Of a stretch of DNA of 64,000 bases, positions 54,333 to 64,000 are shown in pieces. The notes under the pieces are model-generated. The model ran no database searches and was not told the origin of the DNA. It worked only from the letters and a program-made list of their open reading frames with translations. The stretch covers positions 66,690,675 to 66,754,674 of the forward strand of contig NC_085141.1 in NCBI RefSeq assembly GCF_024139115.2. Direction: 5' to 3'. Source of the DNA: Armigeres subalbatus. Its lineage: Eukaryota > Arthropoda > Insecta > Diptera > Culicidae. A program made the position numbers and the translations under genes. How positions within the stretch are numbered: position 1 is the stretch's first letter; every line of letters begins with the position of its first letter.

Positions 54333-55027
54333 GACTGGCCCAGGAAATAAAAAGTTGTCTGACTCCACGGGGCACCCCCCAGGATTGTGCCTTTGGGTGA
54401 GAAAATCAATCTGAAAATTTCAGCTCAATCGCTTGTTGCATAAGCTGGCGCATTTGATTTGAAGTTTGTATGGGGATTTCAGCCAAAATGTATAGGAAAA
54501 TACACCTCCATCACTCTTTCGATCTGGAAATTGGTCCTGATTGCTCGATTGACCTCAGAATTGCAAAAACGGCAGTTGGTATGCTACAGAACAATTTCAC
54601 AGAACATTGTATGATGATTGAATGAACTTTTATATAGGTTTTGGCTGATGCGATTCGATCAATAAATCCAAAAATACACAATTTAGCTCCTAATAAATCA
54701 GCCGAATACTATATAAAAGTTCATTCAATCATCATACAATGTTCTGTGAAATTGTTCTGTAGCATACCAACTGCCGTTTTTACAATTCTGAGGTCAATCG
54801 AGCAATAAGAACCAATTTCCAGATCGAAAGAGTGATGGAGGTGTATTTTCCTATACATTTTGGCTAAAATCCCCATACAAACTTCAAATCAAACGCGCCA
54901 GCTTATGCAACAAGCGATTGAGCTGAAATTTTCAGAGATTGATTTTCTCACCCAAAAGCACAATTCTGGGGGGTGCCCCGTGGAATTCGACAACATTTTT
55001 TTCTCCCCATACTAAGCTGGGCCAGTC
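54333..55027. mobile_element. 695-bp TA-flanked hairpin element (GACTGGCCCAG ends)
   Basis: Arms of about 310-320 bp are near-complementary around a loop near 54650-54700. TA lies at 54331-54332 and 55028-55029. It is inserted in a degraded copy of the foldback family seen at 38849-39078 (pieces at 54303-54330 and 55030-55130). Confidence 0.8.
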
Positions 55028-55163
55028 TACTGAAGACGGCCTTACATTTGAGGTCGAAATACGTATCTGTCAAGATACAATTAAGTGGTGGAATTCAATG
55101 GGATTGTATTAACTCGTCTTATGACAAGTGAAGACATTCCACTAAAAAGCTCAAAATAATTTT

Positions 55164-55528
55164 CTTATAAGAATGAATACTTTTTCATTCATCGAGTTCA
55201 TGCAAGTGTTCATTTTTAGTAAACAGCGACCGTCTCAAACGTCATTGTGTTCATTCGGTGCATAGACTAACGCAAAATGAACTCCCCCAAGAAATTATGA
55301 CGTTTGAGCGGGTCGCTTAATGAACGCAAAATGAACTTTTGTTCGAGAAGACGACCCGCTCAAATGTCAAAATCCATCGGGTGAGTGAATTTGATGAACT
55401 CCTGCACAGGTCTATTGGACCCATGGTCCAATGCACCGAATGAACACAATGACGTTTGAGACGGGCGCTGTTTACTAAAAATGAACACTTGCATGAACTC
55501 GATGAATGAAAAAGTATTCATTATAAGT
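55164..55528. mobile_element. Foldback element with arms of about 100 bp
   Basis: The left arm (55164-55263) and right arm (about 55430-55528) pair and carry TTCATCGAGTTCATGCAAGT and CGTCTCAAACGTCATTGTG. Its centre (CGACCCGCTCAAA, CCCCCAAGAAATT) recurs inverted at 59504-59656. Confidence 0.65.
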
Positions 55529-55885
55529 AAACAGCGCACCGCTCAAACGTCAATGATGAACTCGGTGCATTGGACCATAGGCCCATTCCACCTTTGATCG
55601 CATTAGACAACAAAGGCTCTCAGGTTGCCGAAATAGGTGCAGCAGGGACTATGTCCAAGGGCTTGACGATCCCTCCCCAGGCCATCTGCGAGTTGTGGGG
55701 CTTGCCTAGGATGTGGTGGGGTTTGACAGTGGGCCCTGTTAAACCTCTATAAAAAGCTGCATGTATCCGCAAGTAGGCTCCACCAAAGCGACCGTGTGCC
55801 GCTCAAAGCGCACAAGCCCAAGTCCTGGTGTTAGGTGGGACGCTAAACAGCCCTGACACGACGGCCCTCCGACGAGACAGGAGGT

Positions 55886-57043
55886 TTGCGCAGGCCCAAT
55901 AAGCCGCCTAGAAAACCAATCATTACGAACAATATAAGAGATAATGCGACTCGATATAATCGGCAAAGACCTAGGCGACGAATACAGGATCACGATTGGA
56001 AGCTTGGAACATGGAATTGCAAGTCGCTAGGTTTCGCAGGTTGCGACAGGATGATCTACGATGAATTACATCCCCGCAACTTCGACGTCGTGGCGCTGCA
56101 GGAGATTTGCTGGACAGGACAGAAAGTGTGGAAAAGCGGGCATCGAGCGGCTACCTTCTACCAAAGCTGTGGCACCACCAACGAGCTGGGAACCGGCTTC
56201 ATAGTGCTGGGTAAGATGCGCCAACGCGTGATTGGGTGGCAGCCAATCAAGGCAAGGATGTGCAAGCTGAGGATTAAAGGCCGTTTCTTCAACTATAGCA
56301 TCATCAACGTGCACTGCCCACACGAAGGGAGACCTGACGAAAAAGAAGCGTTCTACGCACAGCTGGAGCAGATATACGATGGATGCCCACTGCGGGACGT
56401 TAAAATCGTCATCGGTGACATGAACGCACAGGTAGGAAGGGAGGAAATGTATAGACCGGTCATCGGACCGGATAGTCTGCACACCGTATCGAATGACAAC
56501 GGCCAACGATGCATAAACTTCGCAGCCTCCCGCGGAATGGTAGTCCGAAGCACCTTCTTTCCCCGCAAAAATATCCACAAGGCCACATGGAGATCACCTA
56601 ACCAAGAAACGGAAAACCAAATCGACCACGTTCTAATCGACGGTAAATTCTTCTCCGACATCACGAACGTCCGCACTTACCGCAGTGCGAATATTGAATC
56701 CGACCACTACCTCGTTGCAGTATGCCTGCGCTCAAAACTCTCGACGGTGTACAACACGCGTCGAAGCCGGACGCCGCGGCTTAACATTGGGCGGCTACAA
56801 GACGGTAGACTAGCTCAAGAATACGCGGAGCAGCTGGAAGTTACACTTCCAACGAAAGAGCAGCTAGGCGCAGCGTCTCTTGAAGATGGCTGGAGAGATA
56901 TTCGATCCGCCATTGGAAGCACCGCAACCGCTGCACTTGGCACGGTGCCTCCGAATCAGAGAAACGACTGGTATGACGGCGAATGTGAGCTAATTGTGAG
57001 CAGTAAGTGGAAGAGAAGAATGCAGCATAGGCGAAATTGCTGA
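55886..57043 (+). pseudogene. AP-endonuclease domain of the RTE-like element
   Basis: The motifs of target-nicking APE endonucleases are in order: GTWNCKSL (about 56010), LQEICW (about 56096), GDMNAQVG (about 56415), TWRSP, QIDHVLID (about 56620) and SDHYLV (about 56700). The frame runs to 57043. The next domain is in another frame overlapping the last bases. Confidence 0.85.
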
Positions 57044-58473
57044 AACACCACACGAGGGCGAACGAGGCACGATATAAACAGGCGCGGAACAAACAGAACT
57101 CGTTTTTCCGGAGGAAAAAGCGCCAGCAGGAAGATCGAGACCGTGAAGAAACGGAGCAACTGTACCGCGCTAATAACACACGAAAGTTCTATGAGAAGTT
57201 AAACCGTTCACGTAAGGGCCACGTGCCACAGCCCGATATGTGTAAGGACATAAACGGAAACCTTCTTACGAACGAGCGTGAGGTGATCCAAAGGTGGCGG
57301 CAGCACTACGAAGAACACCTGAATGGCGATGTGGCAGACGAAGATGGCGGTATGGTGATGGACCTGGGAGAACGCGCGCAGGACTTAATTCTACCGGCTC
57401 CGGATCTCCAGGAAATCCAGGAGGAGATTGGCCGGCTCAAGAACAACAAAGCCCCTGGGGTTGACCAACTACCTGGAGAGCTATTTAAACACGGTGGTGA
57501 GGCACTGGCTAGAGCGCTGCACTGGGTCATTACCAAGATTTGGGAGGAGGAAGTTTTGCCGCAGGAGTGGATGGAAGGTGTCGCGTGTCCCATCTACAAA
57601 AAGGGCGATAAGCTGGATTGTAGCAACTACCGCGCAATCACACTGCTGAACGCCGCCTACAAGGTACTCTCCCAAATTTTATGCCGTCGACTAGCACCAA
57701 CTGCAAGGGAGTTCGTGGGGCAGTACCAGGCGGGTTTTATGGGCGAACGCTCCACCACGGACCAGGTGTTTGCCATTCGCCAAGTACTGCAGAAATGCCG
57801 CGAATACAACGTGCCCACACATCATCTATTCATCGACTTCAAAGCCGCATATGATACAATCGATCGGGACCAGCTATGGCAGCTAATGCACGAACACGGT
57901 TTTCCGGATAAACTGACACGGTTGATCAAAGCGACGATGGATCGGGTGATGTGCGTAGTTCGAGTTTCAGGGGCATTCTCGAGTCCCTTCGAAACCCGCA
58001 GAGGGTTACGGCAAGGTGATGGTCTTTCGTGTTTGCTATTCAACATCGCTTTGGAAGGTGTAATACGAAGAGCAGGGATTAACACGAGTGGTACAATTTT
58101 CAATAAGTCCGTCCAGCTATTTGGCTTCGCCGACGACATAGATATTATGGCACGTAACTTTGAGAAGATGGAGGAAGCCTACATCAGACTGAAGAGGGAA
58201 GCTAAGCGGATCGGACTAGTCATCAACACGTCGAAGACGAAGTACATGATAGGAAGAGGTTCAAGAGAAGACAATGTGAGCCACCCACCGCGAGTTTGCA
58301 TCGGTGGTGACGAAATCGAGGTGGTAGAAGAATTTGTGTACTTGGGCTCACTGGTGACTGCCGAAAATGACACCAGCAGAGAAATTCGGAGACGCATAGT
58401 GGCTGGAAATCGTACGTACTTTGACTCCGCAAGACGCTCCGATCGAATAGAGTTCGCCGCAGTACTAAACTGA
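57037..58473 (+). pseudogene. Reverse transcriptase domain of the RTE-like element
   Basis: NNKAPGVDQLPGEL (about 57443), NYRAITLLNAAYK, QAGFMGERSTTDQ, FIDFKAAYDTIDR (about 57830), RRGLRQGDGLS and the catalytic FGFADDIDIM (about 58123) are all present. The frame ends at 58473. The thumb region (TLIRPVVLYGHETW) continues in another frame. Confidence 0.88.
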
Positions 58474-58479
58474 CAATCT

Positions 58480-58897
58480 ACAAAACGCTAATTAGACCGG
58501 TAGTCCTCTACGGACACGAGACCTGGACGATGCTCGTGGAGGACCAACGCGCACTTGGAGTTTTCGAAAGGAAAGTGCTGCGTACCATCTATGGTGGGGT
58601 GCAGATGGCGGACGGTACGTGGAGGAGGCGAATGAACCACGAATTGCATCAGCTGTTGGGAGAACCATCCATCGTTCACACCGCGAAAATCGGACGACTG
58701 CGATGATGAAAATGGTTCTCGACAACGATCCGACGGGCACAAGAAGGCGAGGTGCGCAGCGGGCAAGGTGGATCGATCAGGTGGAAGATGACTTGCGGAC
58801 CCTCCGTAGACTGCGTGGTTGGCGACGTGTAGCCATGGACCGAGCCGAATGGAGAAGACTCTTACATACCGCACAGGCCACTTCGGCCTTAGTCTGA
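58480..58897 (+). pseudogene. C-terminal part of the RTE-like element
   Basis: Two short frames together give LIRPVVLYGHETW, ERKVLRTIYGG and GAQRARWIDQVEDDL before the stop at about 58897. Frames change near 58475 and 58620. Confidence 0.75.
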
Positions 58898-58917
58898 ATA
58901 AATAATAATAATCATTG

Positions 58918-59503
58918 TTGGCATTTTCTGAAGTCAGATAATCAGATAATAACTCGGTAAACTGCTAATAACTTCGAACACTTTTAGGCTCTGTCTCATT
59001 TGGAGAATTAAACTTAAAAGTGACAGTTCGAAAATTAGCAAATAATCCCAGTCATAAGAATACGCTAGCAGAAGAATGAATTCTGTCATCAAAAGAAAAA
59101 GTAGAATCATAAAAATAATTTCACAGCGAGGTATGGGATGCAGCTTTCAAAATAATTTTCAAAATTTCAAAATGAAATTTATTTACAAATAATTTATAGC
59201 ATGATGTTAGAATTTTGATTATCTACTTTATAGATAAATTAATTTGATTGTTAATGACAATGAAGTTTTTTCTTGAAATGATTCCGGAGATGGTACTACT
59301 TTTAAACTTTATTAAATTTCTAATCCCGCCTAATAAATCATTTTCAAAAAAACCTCTGTTTGTAATTTTTAAAATTATTTTCAATTCCATTGCCTATACC
59401 TTGATGTGTTAAATTTCAGTGATTCTACTTTTCCTCTGATGACAGCGTTCATCCACTTCTCCTCGCGTATGGCTGGTGCTACCCAGCAATTCCAAAAAGA
59501 CAT
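58918..59503. other. AT-rich intergenic DNA
   Basis: No gene or repeat boundary is seen. Confidence 0.4.
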
Positions 59504-59656
59504 AGACCTGTGCAGCGGTTCATTAAATTCACTCACCCGATGGATTTTGACATTTGAGCGGGTCGTCTTCTCGAACAAAAGTTCATTTTGCGTTCATTAT
59601 GCGACCCGCTCAAACGTCCTAATTTCTTGGGGGAGTTCATTTTGCGTTAGTCTATT
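59504..59656. repeat. Inverted copy of the core of the 55164-55528 element
   Basis: It contains GACATTTGAGCGGGTCGTCT and CCCAAGAAATT-type words in the reverse order relative to 55265-55415. Confidence 0.65.
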
Positions 59657-60688
59657 GATGCAAAATGATTCTATAGGGGTAACGGCTCAAACCTTGGCCC
59701 ATTATGCTACGGATGAACACATTAATCGTTATAAATCTTCATATATTGCATTTCCAACTAGAATTATTCCACCAGCCGGCTTGCTTACATTTGGTTTTGA
59801 CGCCAAATAGCAAAAAACAACAATGAATGTCCGCAATATCTCATTTAAACCAGCGAAAGTCTTGAGAGAAATGGACAAAATGTCGGCATCCTTGTCCCTA
59901 TCAGGTGGATAATTTTTCAGCCCACTTGGGACGAGTGATTGTTGATTTCGAACATACGAAAGATAGAGATGGGTTGCTGTTGATAAAGATGGGTTGCTGT
60001 TTATAGTACCAGTCATTTTGCTTGCGTTGAATAAAGGCAGAGATAAAATCAAATCATCACGCAGAGAAATGTTTTTTAAACTCAATGATATTATGTATGA
60101 AAACAACAAAAATAATTATTATTCCCCGGCTAATAATTTTATCTGTTGAATTCAACAAAAAGTCATATTTGATTAGACGAAAAATATTGTTGTTTCTACA
60201 ATGTTCCAAAACAGCACTCAAAATAAAAATTGTTGAATTTACAATATATTTTTTGGTTGAACAAAAAATATTTTTAAATCAAAAAGAAAAGTTTTGCTTT
60301 CAACAATATTTTTCTTAAATTCAAAAAAAAATGTTGTAATCAAAAATTTATTTTAAATGTTATATAAAATTTCTTGTGATTATCAATATTCTATTTTTGG
60401 TTAGGCTTCGTGTGAAAAATATAACCATAATTATTTCTGTAATTTTTTCAAATATTTACTTTACAAACTAGTTTATAATATACTATATTAATTTATACTG
60501 GATTGCAGTAGAAACAACAAGGAAAATTTTTGAATTAAATATATCTTAGTTTTAATTTTAAAAATAAAATATTTGAGTTTAAAAAATATTTCAATAATTT
60601 TATTTTTTAGTTCAAAAAGGTAGATTTTCTCTGCGTGATCTTATTGAGCGTGAATTCTAATTGGTTGCATGTAAAATACTACCACACT
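59657..60688. other. AT-rich intergenic DNA
   Basis: No supported gene. It has many AAATATT-type words and a GATGGGTTGCTGTTGATA / GATGGGTTGCTGTTTATA short tandem repeat near 59970-60005. Confidence 0.4.
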
Positions 60689-60944
60689 CAGGGCTGACAA
60701 TAGTCATTCTCGTCGTATGAAGAAAGCGAAAAAAAATTAGTCTTCGTCATAACATTGCACGACGCATCACCTATTCGTTTTCTTCGCGCCGCATGCGTAC
60801 CACGACGATAGTCGCGCAGCCAAAAGTTATGACGATTTTCGTCGTCACTTCTTCACACAATTGATTACACGTCATTATAGACGGACTGGTAAAAAACATA
60901 ATAGCGTCTCAAATAAACAAATAGTAGGGTTCTATACTATTCCC

Positions 60945-61110
60945 CAGAAAACCGTTCCCCAGAAAACCATACCCCAGAATTCCATTCCCCAGAATGTACT
61001 ATTCCCCAGAAAACCAACCGCCAGAATGTACCATTTCCCACAAAACCAATCCCCAGAATGTACCGTTCCCCAGAAAACCATTCCCCAGAATGTACCGTTC
61101 CCCAGAAAAC
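60945..61110 (+). repeat. Left TTCCCCAGAA minisatellite array
   Basis: About ten units of the form TTCCCCAGAA followed by AACC or TGTACC. Confidence 0.8.
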
Positions 61111-61429
61111 AGAATACATAGATGAAAATAATTTAATTTTCTTGTTTTCTTACAAAGATCATCGCCAGACCATACAAAAATTATGTATTGAGATGAGTTG
61201 GATGTGTAAGGACCACTGTGGTAATTGTTGGAAGCTATTAGTTTCAAATACAATGTGCCTTTTGGTATAATGACCATAAGGTGCCCGCCAGAGTAAACGC
61301 GACATGCGATGCGACGTGAAGCGGCTCACGCAAAGGAATAACATTTTTATCAATGAAATGTCAAACTGCACTGTCGTGTCACGTCGTATCACGTGGTCAC
61401 GTCTATTCTGGCTTCACCACAAACAAAAA

Positions 61430-61940
61430 ACACGCCTTGATTAAGGAAACCAATAGGGATCCACGCATTTGCCCGAAATAAGGCAATTAAGTCGATGATT
61501 CCTTCTTTTAAAGCGCGCATTTTCCCTGAATAGGGCAAATAAGTCTATTTTTTGTGCCACGCACTCGTTTGTCCAAAATAAGGCATACGAATAGAAAAAT
61601 GAGTAAATAATTCCTTCTTGAAAAGCACGACTTTGCTCGAAATAAGGTTAACGAATAGGGGCCCCCATAGCCGAGCGGTAAGACGCGCGGCTACAAAGCA
61701 AGACCATGCTGAGGGTGGCTGGGTTCGATTCCCGGTGCCGGCTAGGCAATTTTCGGATTGGAAATTGTCTAGACTTCCCTGGGCATAAAAGTATCACCGT
61801 GCTCATGATATACGAATGCAAAAATGGTAACCTGTGCCAGTGTGGGGATGTAATGCCAAGAAGAAGAAGAAGAAGAATGGATGATTCCTTCTTTTAAAAT
61901 ACGCATTTGCTCGGAAAAGACAAATGAGTGTTTTTTCCCC
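61430..61940 (+). repeat. Degenerate minisatellite split by a SINE
   Basis: Units of roughly 80-90 bp with TTCCTTCTTTTAAAGCGCGC and CGAAATAAGG words occur three to four times. The SINE interrupts the third unit. Confidence 0.55.
61669..61875 (+). mobile_element. tRNA-derived SINE, shorter copy
   Basis: A box TAGCCGAGCGGTAAGACG, B box GGTTCGATTCCC, body with an internal deletion relative to 51391-51685, and an (AAG)5 tail. The B box is a perfect pol III consensus. Confidence 0.8.
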
Positions 61941-62108
61941 GAGTTATTCTTTCATTATGGTTTTTTAGTTGCCTCCTGTTAGAAAATCTATATACAAAGT
62001 ATACGTAAAGGCTATATGTTCGCTCCAAAAACAAACTTTTTATAGGAGGCTCGGAGACCCATAGTGTTATATACCGATCGACTCAGCTCGACGAATCGAG
62101 GTGATGTC

Positions 62109-62163
62109 TGTGTGTGTGTATGTGTGTGTGTGTGTGTGTATGTGTGTGTATGTGTGTGTATGT
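62109..62163 (+). repeat. GT/GTAT microsatellite
   Basis: A run of TG dinucleotides with interspersed TATG. Confidence 0.9.
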
Positions 62164-62167
62164 GCGC

Positions 62168-62640
62168 AAAAAGTCTAGCCCACTTTTCAGGTACTTACCC
62201 TTAACCGATTTGCTCGCAACAAGTTGCATTCAACGCAGAATCCTGTCCCATTGTTTCCTATTGAAAATTGGCCGGATCGGACTATGGGCTCAGAAGTTAT
62301 GGTCAAAATATTTTTTTTTCAGACAACAACGAGTGGAAAAGTCTAGCTCATTTTTAGGCACTTACCCTTAACCGATTTGCTCGCAACAGGTTGCATTCAA
62401 CGCAGACTTTTGTTCCATTGTTTCCTATTGAAAATTGGCCGGATCGGACTATGGGCTCAGAAGTTATGGTCAAAATACTTTTTTTTAGACAACAAGGAGT
62501 GGAAAAGTCTAGGCACTTACCCGTAACCGATTTGCTCGCAACAAAATGAATTCGACGCAGAATCTTGTCCCATTGTTTCCTATTGAAAATTGGCTGGATC
62601 GGTCTATGGACTCAGAAGTTAAGGTGTATTCTCTGTGTTA
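62168..62640 (+). repeat. 169-bp unit repeated three times in tandem
   Basis: Copies start near 62170, 62339 and 62505 with AAGTCTAG. They share CCGATTTGCTCGCAACA, CATTGTTTCCTATTGAAAAT and GGATCGG...CTCAGAAGTTA. The third is slightly shorter. Confidence 0.8.
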
Positions 62641-62779
62641 CGCAATAAATAAAATAATTTGGTGAGCATGACACATTTTATAATGAGCGAGAAAGGCATC
62701 ATCACCGCTAGGTGGATTAATCTGGGTTTTTCTTTATTGCAGAAGTCTTTTTAAAGGTATGAAAAAAAATCTGGGATAT

Positions 62780-62896
62780 GGTGCATTCTGGGGAATGGTT
62801 TTCGGGGGAATGTTTCATTCTGGGAAATGGTGCATTCTGGGGAATGGTTTTCTGGGGAACGGTTTTCTGGGGAATGGTTTTCTGGGGAATGTTATA
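62780..62896 (-). repeat. Right TTCCCCAGAA array, inverted
   Basis: The plus strand reads GGTTTTCTGGGGAA and GGTGCATTCTGGGGAA repeatedly, the inverse of the left array. Confidence 0.8.
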
Positions 62897-63194
62897 GAAT
62901 CAAATAGTAGGATATTTGGTATATAAATGTATCGAAAACATTCATAACGCTTTCATACGTTGCTTCAAATTCACTATTACAAAGAATTAGTAAAAATCTT
63001 CGCATGGCAGCTGCCGCTTGAAGAATAACGGTATGAAGTCTTCGTTCTTCGATGTCGTCAGGACGATTTGGTTACATGACGAAAGCTAACGTCGTGCGCG
63101 TCATTGACGATGTGTAGAGTAGCAATGAAGACAATGCAACTCGTCGCTACTGTAGCATTTCGTGCTATGACGATGACGATTGTCAGCCCTGACT

Positions 63195-63619
63195 GTGAGA
63201 GTGACTGACTGTGAGAGTGCGTTTTAGATTCCCCCAATAGCACGCTTACTAAGGACATGCTAACGAAAATACTATTATATGAGTGAAATTTGACTGTATG
63301 GGCTATCTTTAGATGGGCTACGATTTATTTGGGCTGTAGCCCACTTAAAACGAAGTTGGGCGTCAAATAATGACATCAACGGCAGTTTTTTTTTCTTTTT
63401 CGCAGTTGCCAGCTCTGAATATCTATTGCATTCGCTGATTTGACAGATGAAATCTCAGCCCAACTAACGAAAGTCTTTCACTAGATGGGCTACGAGTTTA
63501 GCACAACGAGCGAAAGTTGACTGTACTGAAAGGCGGTCCGTCAAGAAGTTTGACATATTTTTTTATCTATACCAATTTCAGCCGAGATTCATCATGGAAA
63601 ATTATGTGACCTGGTCAAT
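63195..63619. other. Possible MITE with GATGGGCTACGA repeats
   Basis: AGATGGGCTACGA occurs twice (about 63313 and 63484), and the words CCCAACTAACGAAAG and GGGCTGTAGCCC suggest an element similar in style to 31614-31903. Its ends are not clear. Confidence 0.35.
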
Positions 63620-63885
63620 CTTTCGATCCGACGGGAACAAGAAGGCGAGGTGCACATGCTAAAACGATCATTCATTTGCTAAAAAATCATTTTGGTTTAA
63701 AAATGCATTTGTTTTTAACGAAGGAGAACAAAAGAAAACCTACGATGATTCAAATGGATGATTCAACAGTTTTTAGGTGATGAGTTGGGTGCGTTTCAAC
63801 TCACGCTTGATTTGAATCATCCATGAGTTTTGAGATTTTGAGTTTTTACCAACACTGGGCAGCCATGGACCGAGCTAAATCTTTC
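63620..63885 (+). mobile_element. RTE-like tail fragment interrupted by a 200-bp insert
   Basis: 63630-63655 (CGATCCGACGGGAACAAGAA...) matches the element at about 58729, and 63861-63876 (GCAGCCATGGACCGAGC) matches about 58831. The stretch between them is unrelated and contains paired GATGATTCAAAT / ATTTGAATCATC-type words. Confidence 0.5.
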
Positions 63886-64000
63886 TCTTTTTTGCTTCGG
63901 TTGAAGCTTGGTGGTTTTTGGGTCTCATTTTCCAGCGACGTTCTTCTCAACGCAACTCATCGGGTTTTGCGTGTTAGCGACGGACCTCATAACTCTCTCT

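Larger units (their letters stand above)
55600..58917 (+). mobile_element. RTE-like non-LTR retrotransposon, nearly full length, frameshifted
   Basis: The leader starts at about 55600. The endonuclease frame is 55886-57043, the RT frame 57037-58473 and the C-terminal frame about 58480-58897. An (ATA)n tail lies at 58899-58917. The order APE endonuclease then RT in one protein and the short simple-repeat tail suggest the RTE clade. At least two frameshifts break it. A reversed fragment lies at 39919-40560 and a tail fragment at 63620-63885. Confidence 0.85.
60689..63191. mobile_element. 2.5-kb composite element with inverted CCCCAGAA arrays
   Basis: The outer ends CAGGGCTGACAATAGTCAT and the inverse of CAGGGCTGACAATCGTCAT are flanked by ACT (60686-60688, 63192-63194). 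Inside them are TCGTCGT-rich subterminal zones, then two tandem arrays in opposite orientation (60945-61110 and about 62780-62896). The middle holds decayed repeats, a SINE, a GT microsatellite and a triplicated 169-bp unit. No transposase is seen. Confidence 0.65.

Noticed and set aside
60937..61277. ORFs with repeated SGERYILG-type peptide units
   Set aside because: They are translations of the CCCCAGAA minisatellite.
61669..61745. tRNA-like head with perfect B box
   Set aside because: It continues into a repeated body and an (AAG)n tail shared with 51391-51685, so it is a SINE and not a functional tRNA.
62114..62371. ORF starting MCMCVCVCV
   Set aside because: It is a translation of the GT microsatellite.
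1..64000. CRISPR arrays, operons or prokaryotic signals
   Set aside because: The only regular arrays are the TTCCCCAGAA minisatellites, which have no unique spacers. Genes have introns and eukaryotic signals throughout.

Overview
The window looks like insect nuclear DNA, most probably a culicine mosquito of the Aedes type. It is AT-rich, its genes have introns, and it is packed with nested transposable elements: BEL/Pao with a PHD-finger Gag, a Ty3/gypsy element, RTE-like and R1-like non-LTR elements, tRNA-derived SINEs and many TA-flanked MITEs. The host proteins recognised (BiP/Hsc70-3 and CENP-C) are insect-like. The species call is inference; no search was run.

Layout. Positions 1-4540 hold two head-to-tail BiP genes on the minus strand: copy A (cut by the window start) and copy B (complete, 664 aa). 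Copy B has a visible 5'UTR intron, and a promoter-like module with UPR-type sites lies near 5.8-5.9 kb. A perfect ERSE sits alone at 8.18 kb. From 8.3 to 18 kb there are MITEs, foldback elements and promoter-like stretches but no clear gene. An acidic exon-like ORF lies at 18.1-18.7 kb (minus). Positions 19198-25717 are one Ty3/gypsy element carrying two later insertions, one inside pol and one inside the 3' LTR. Positions 25.7-30.3 kb are repeats and unique AT-rich DNA. A serine-rich minus-strand gene or pseudogene occupies 30.3-32.0 kb.

Positions 32963-52603 hold the main host gene, a seven-exon CENP-C homologue (1,462 aa in my model) on the plus strand. Its C-terminal cupin domain, AT-hook and overall length fit insect Cenp-C. 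Intron 1 (10.5 kb) contains a recent internally deleted BEL/Pao element, palindromic MITEs, an RTE-like fragment and an R1-like element. Intron 3 contains an inverted tRNA-like repeat complex split by a truncated reverse transcriptase. Intron 5 holds a MITE, a SINE and a foldback element.

Downstream of Cenp-C come a 399-bp retro-insertion flanked by a 24-bp direct repeat, a perfect 105-bp inverted repeat, a 695-bp hairpin element, a nearly full-length but frameshifted RTE-like element (55.6-58.9 kb) and a 2.5-kb composite element with inverted CCCCAGAA arrays (60689-63191). How the genes work together: the BiP pair serves ER folding and the unfolded protein response, while Cenp-C builds the inner kinetochore. 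I see no functional link between them; the rest is mobile DNA.
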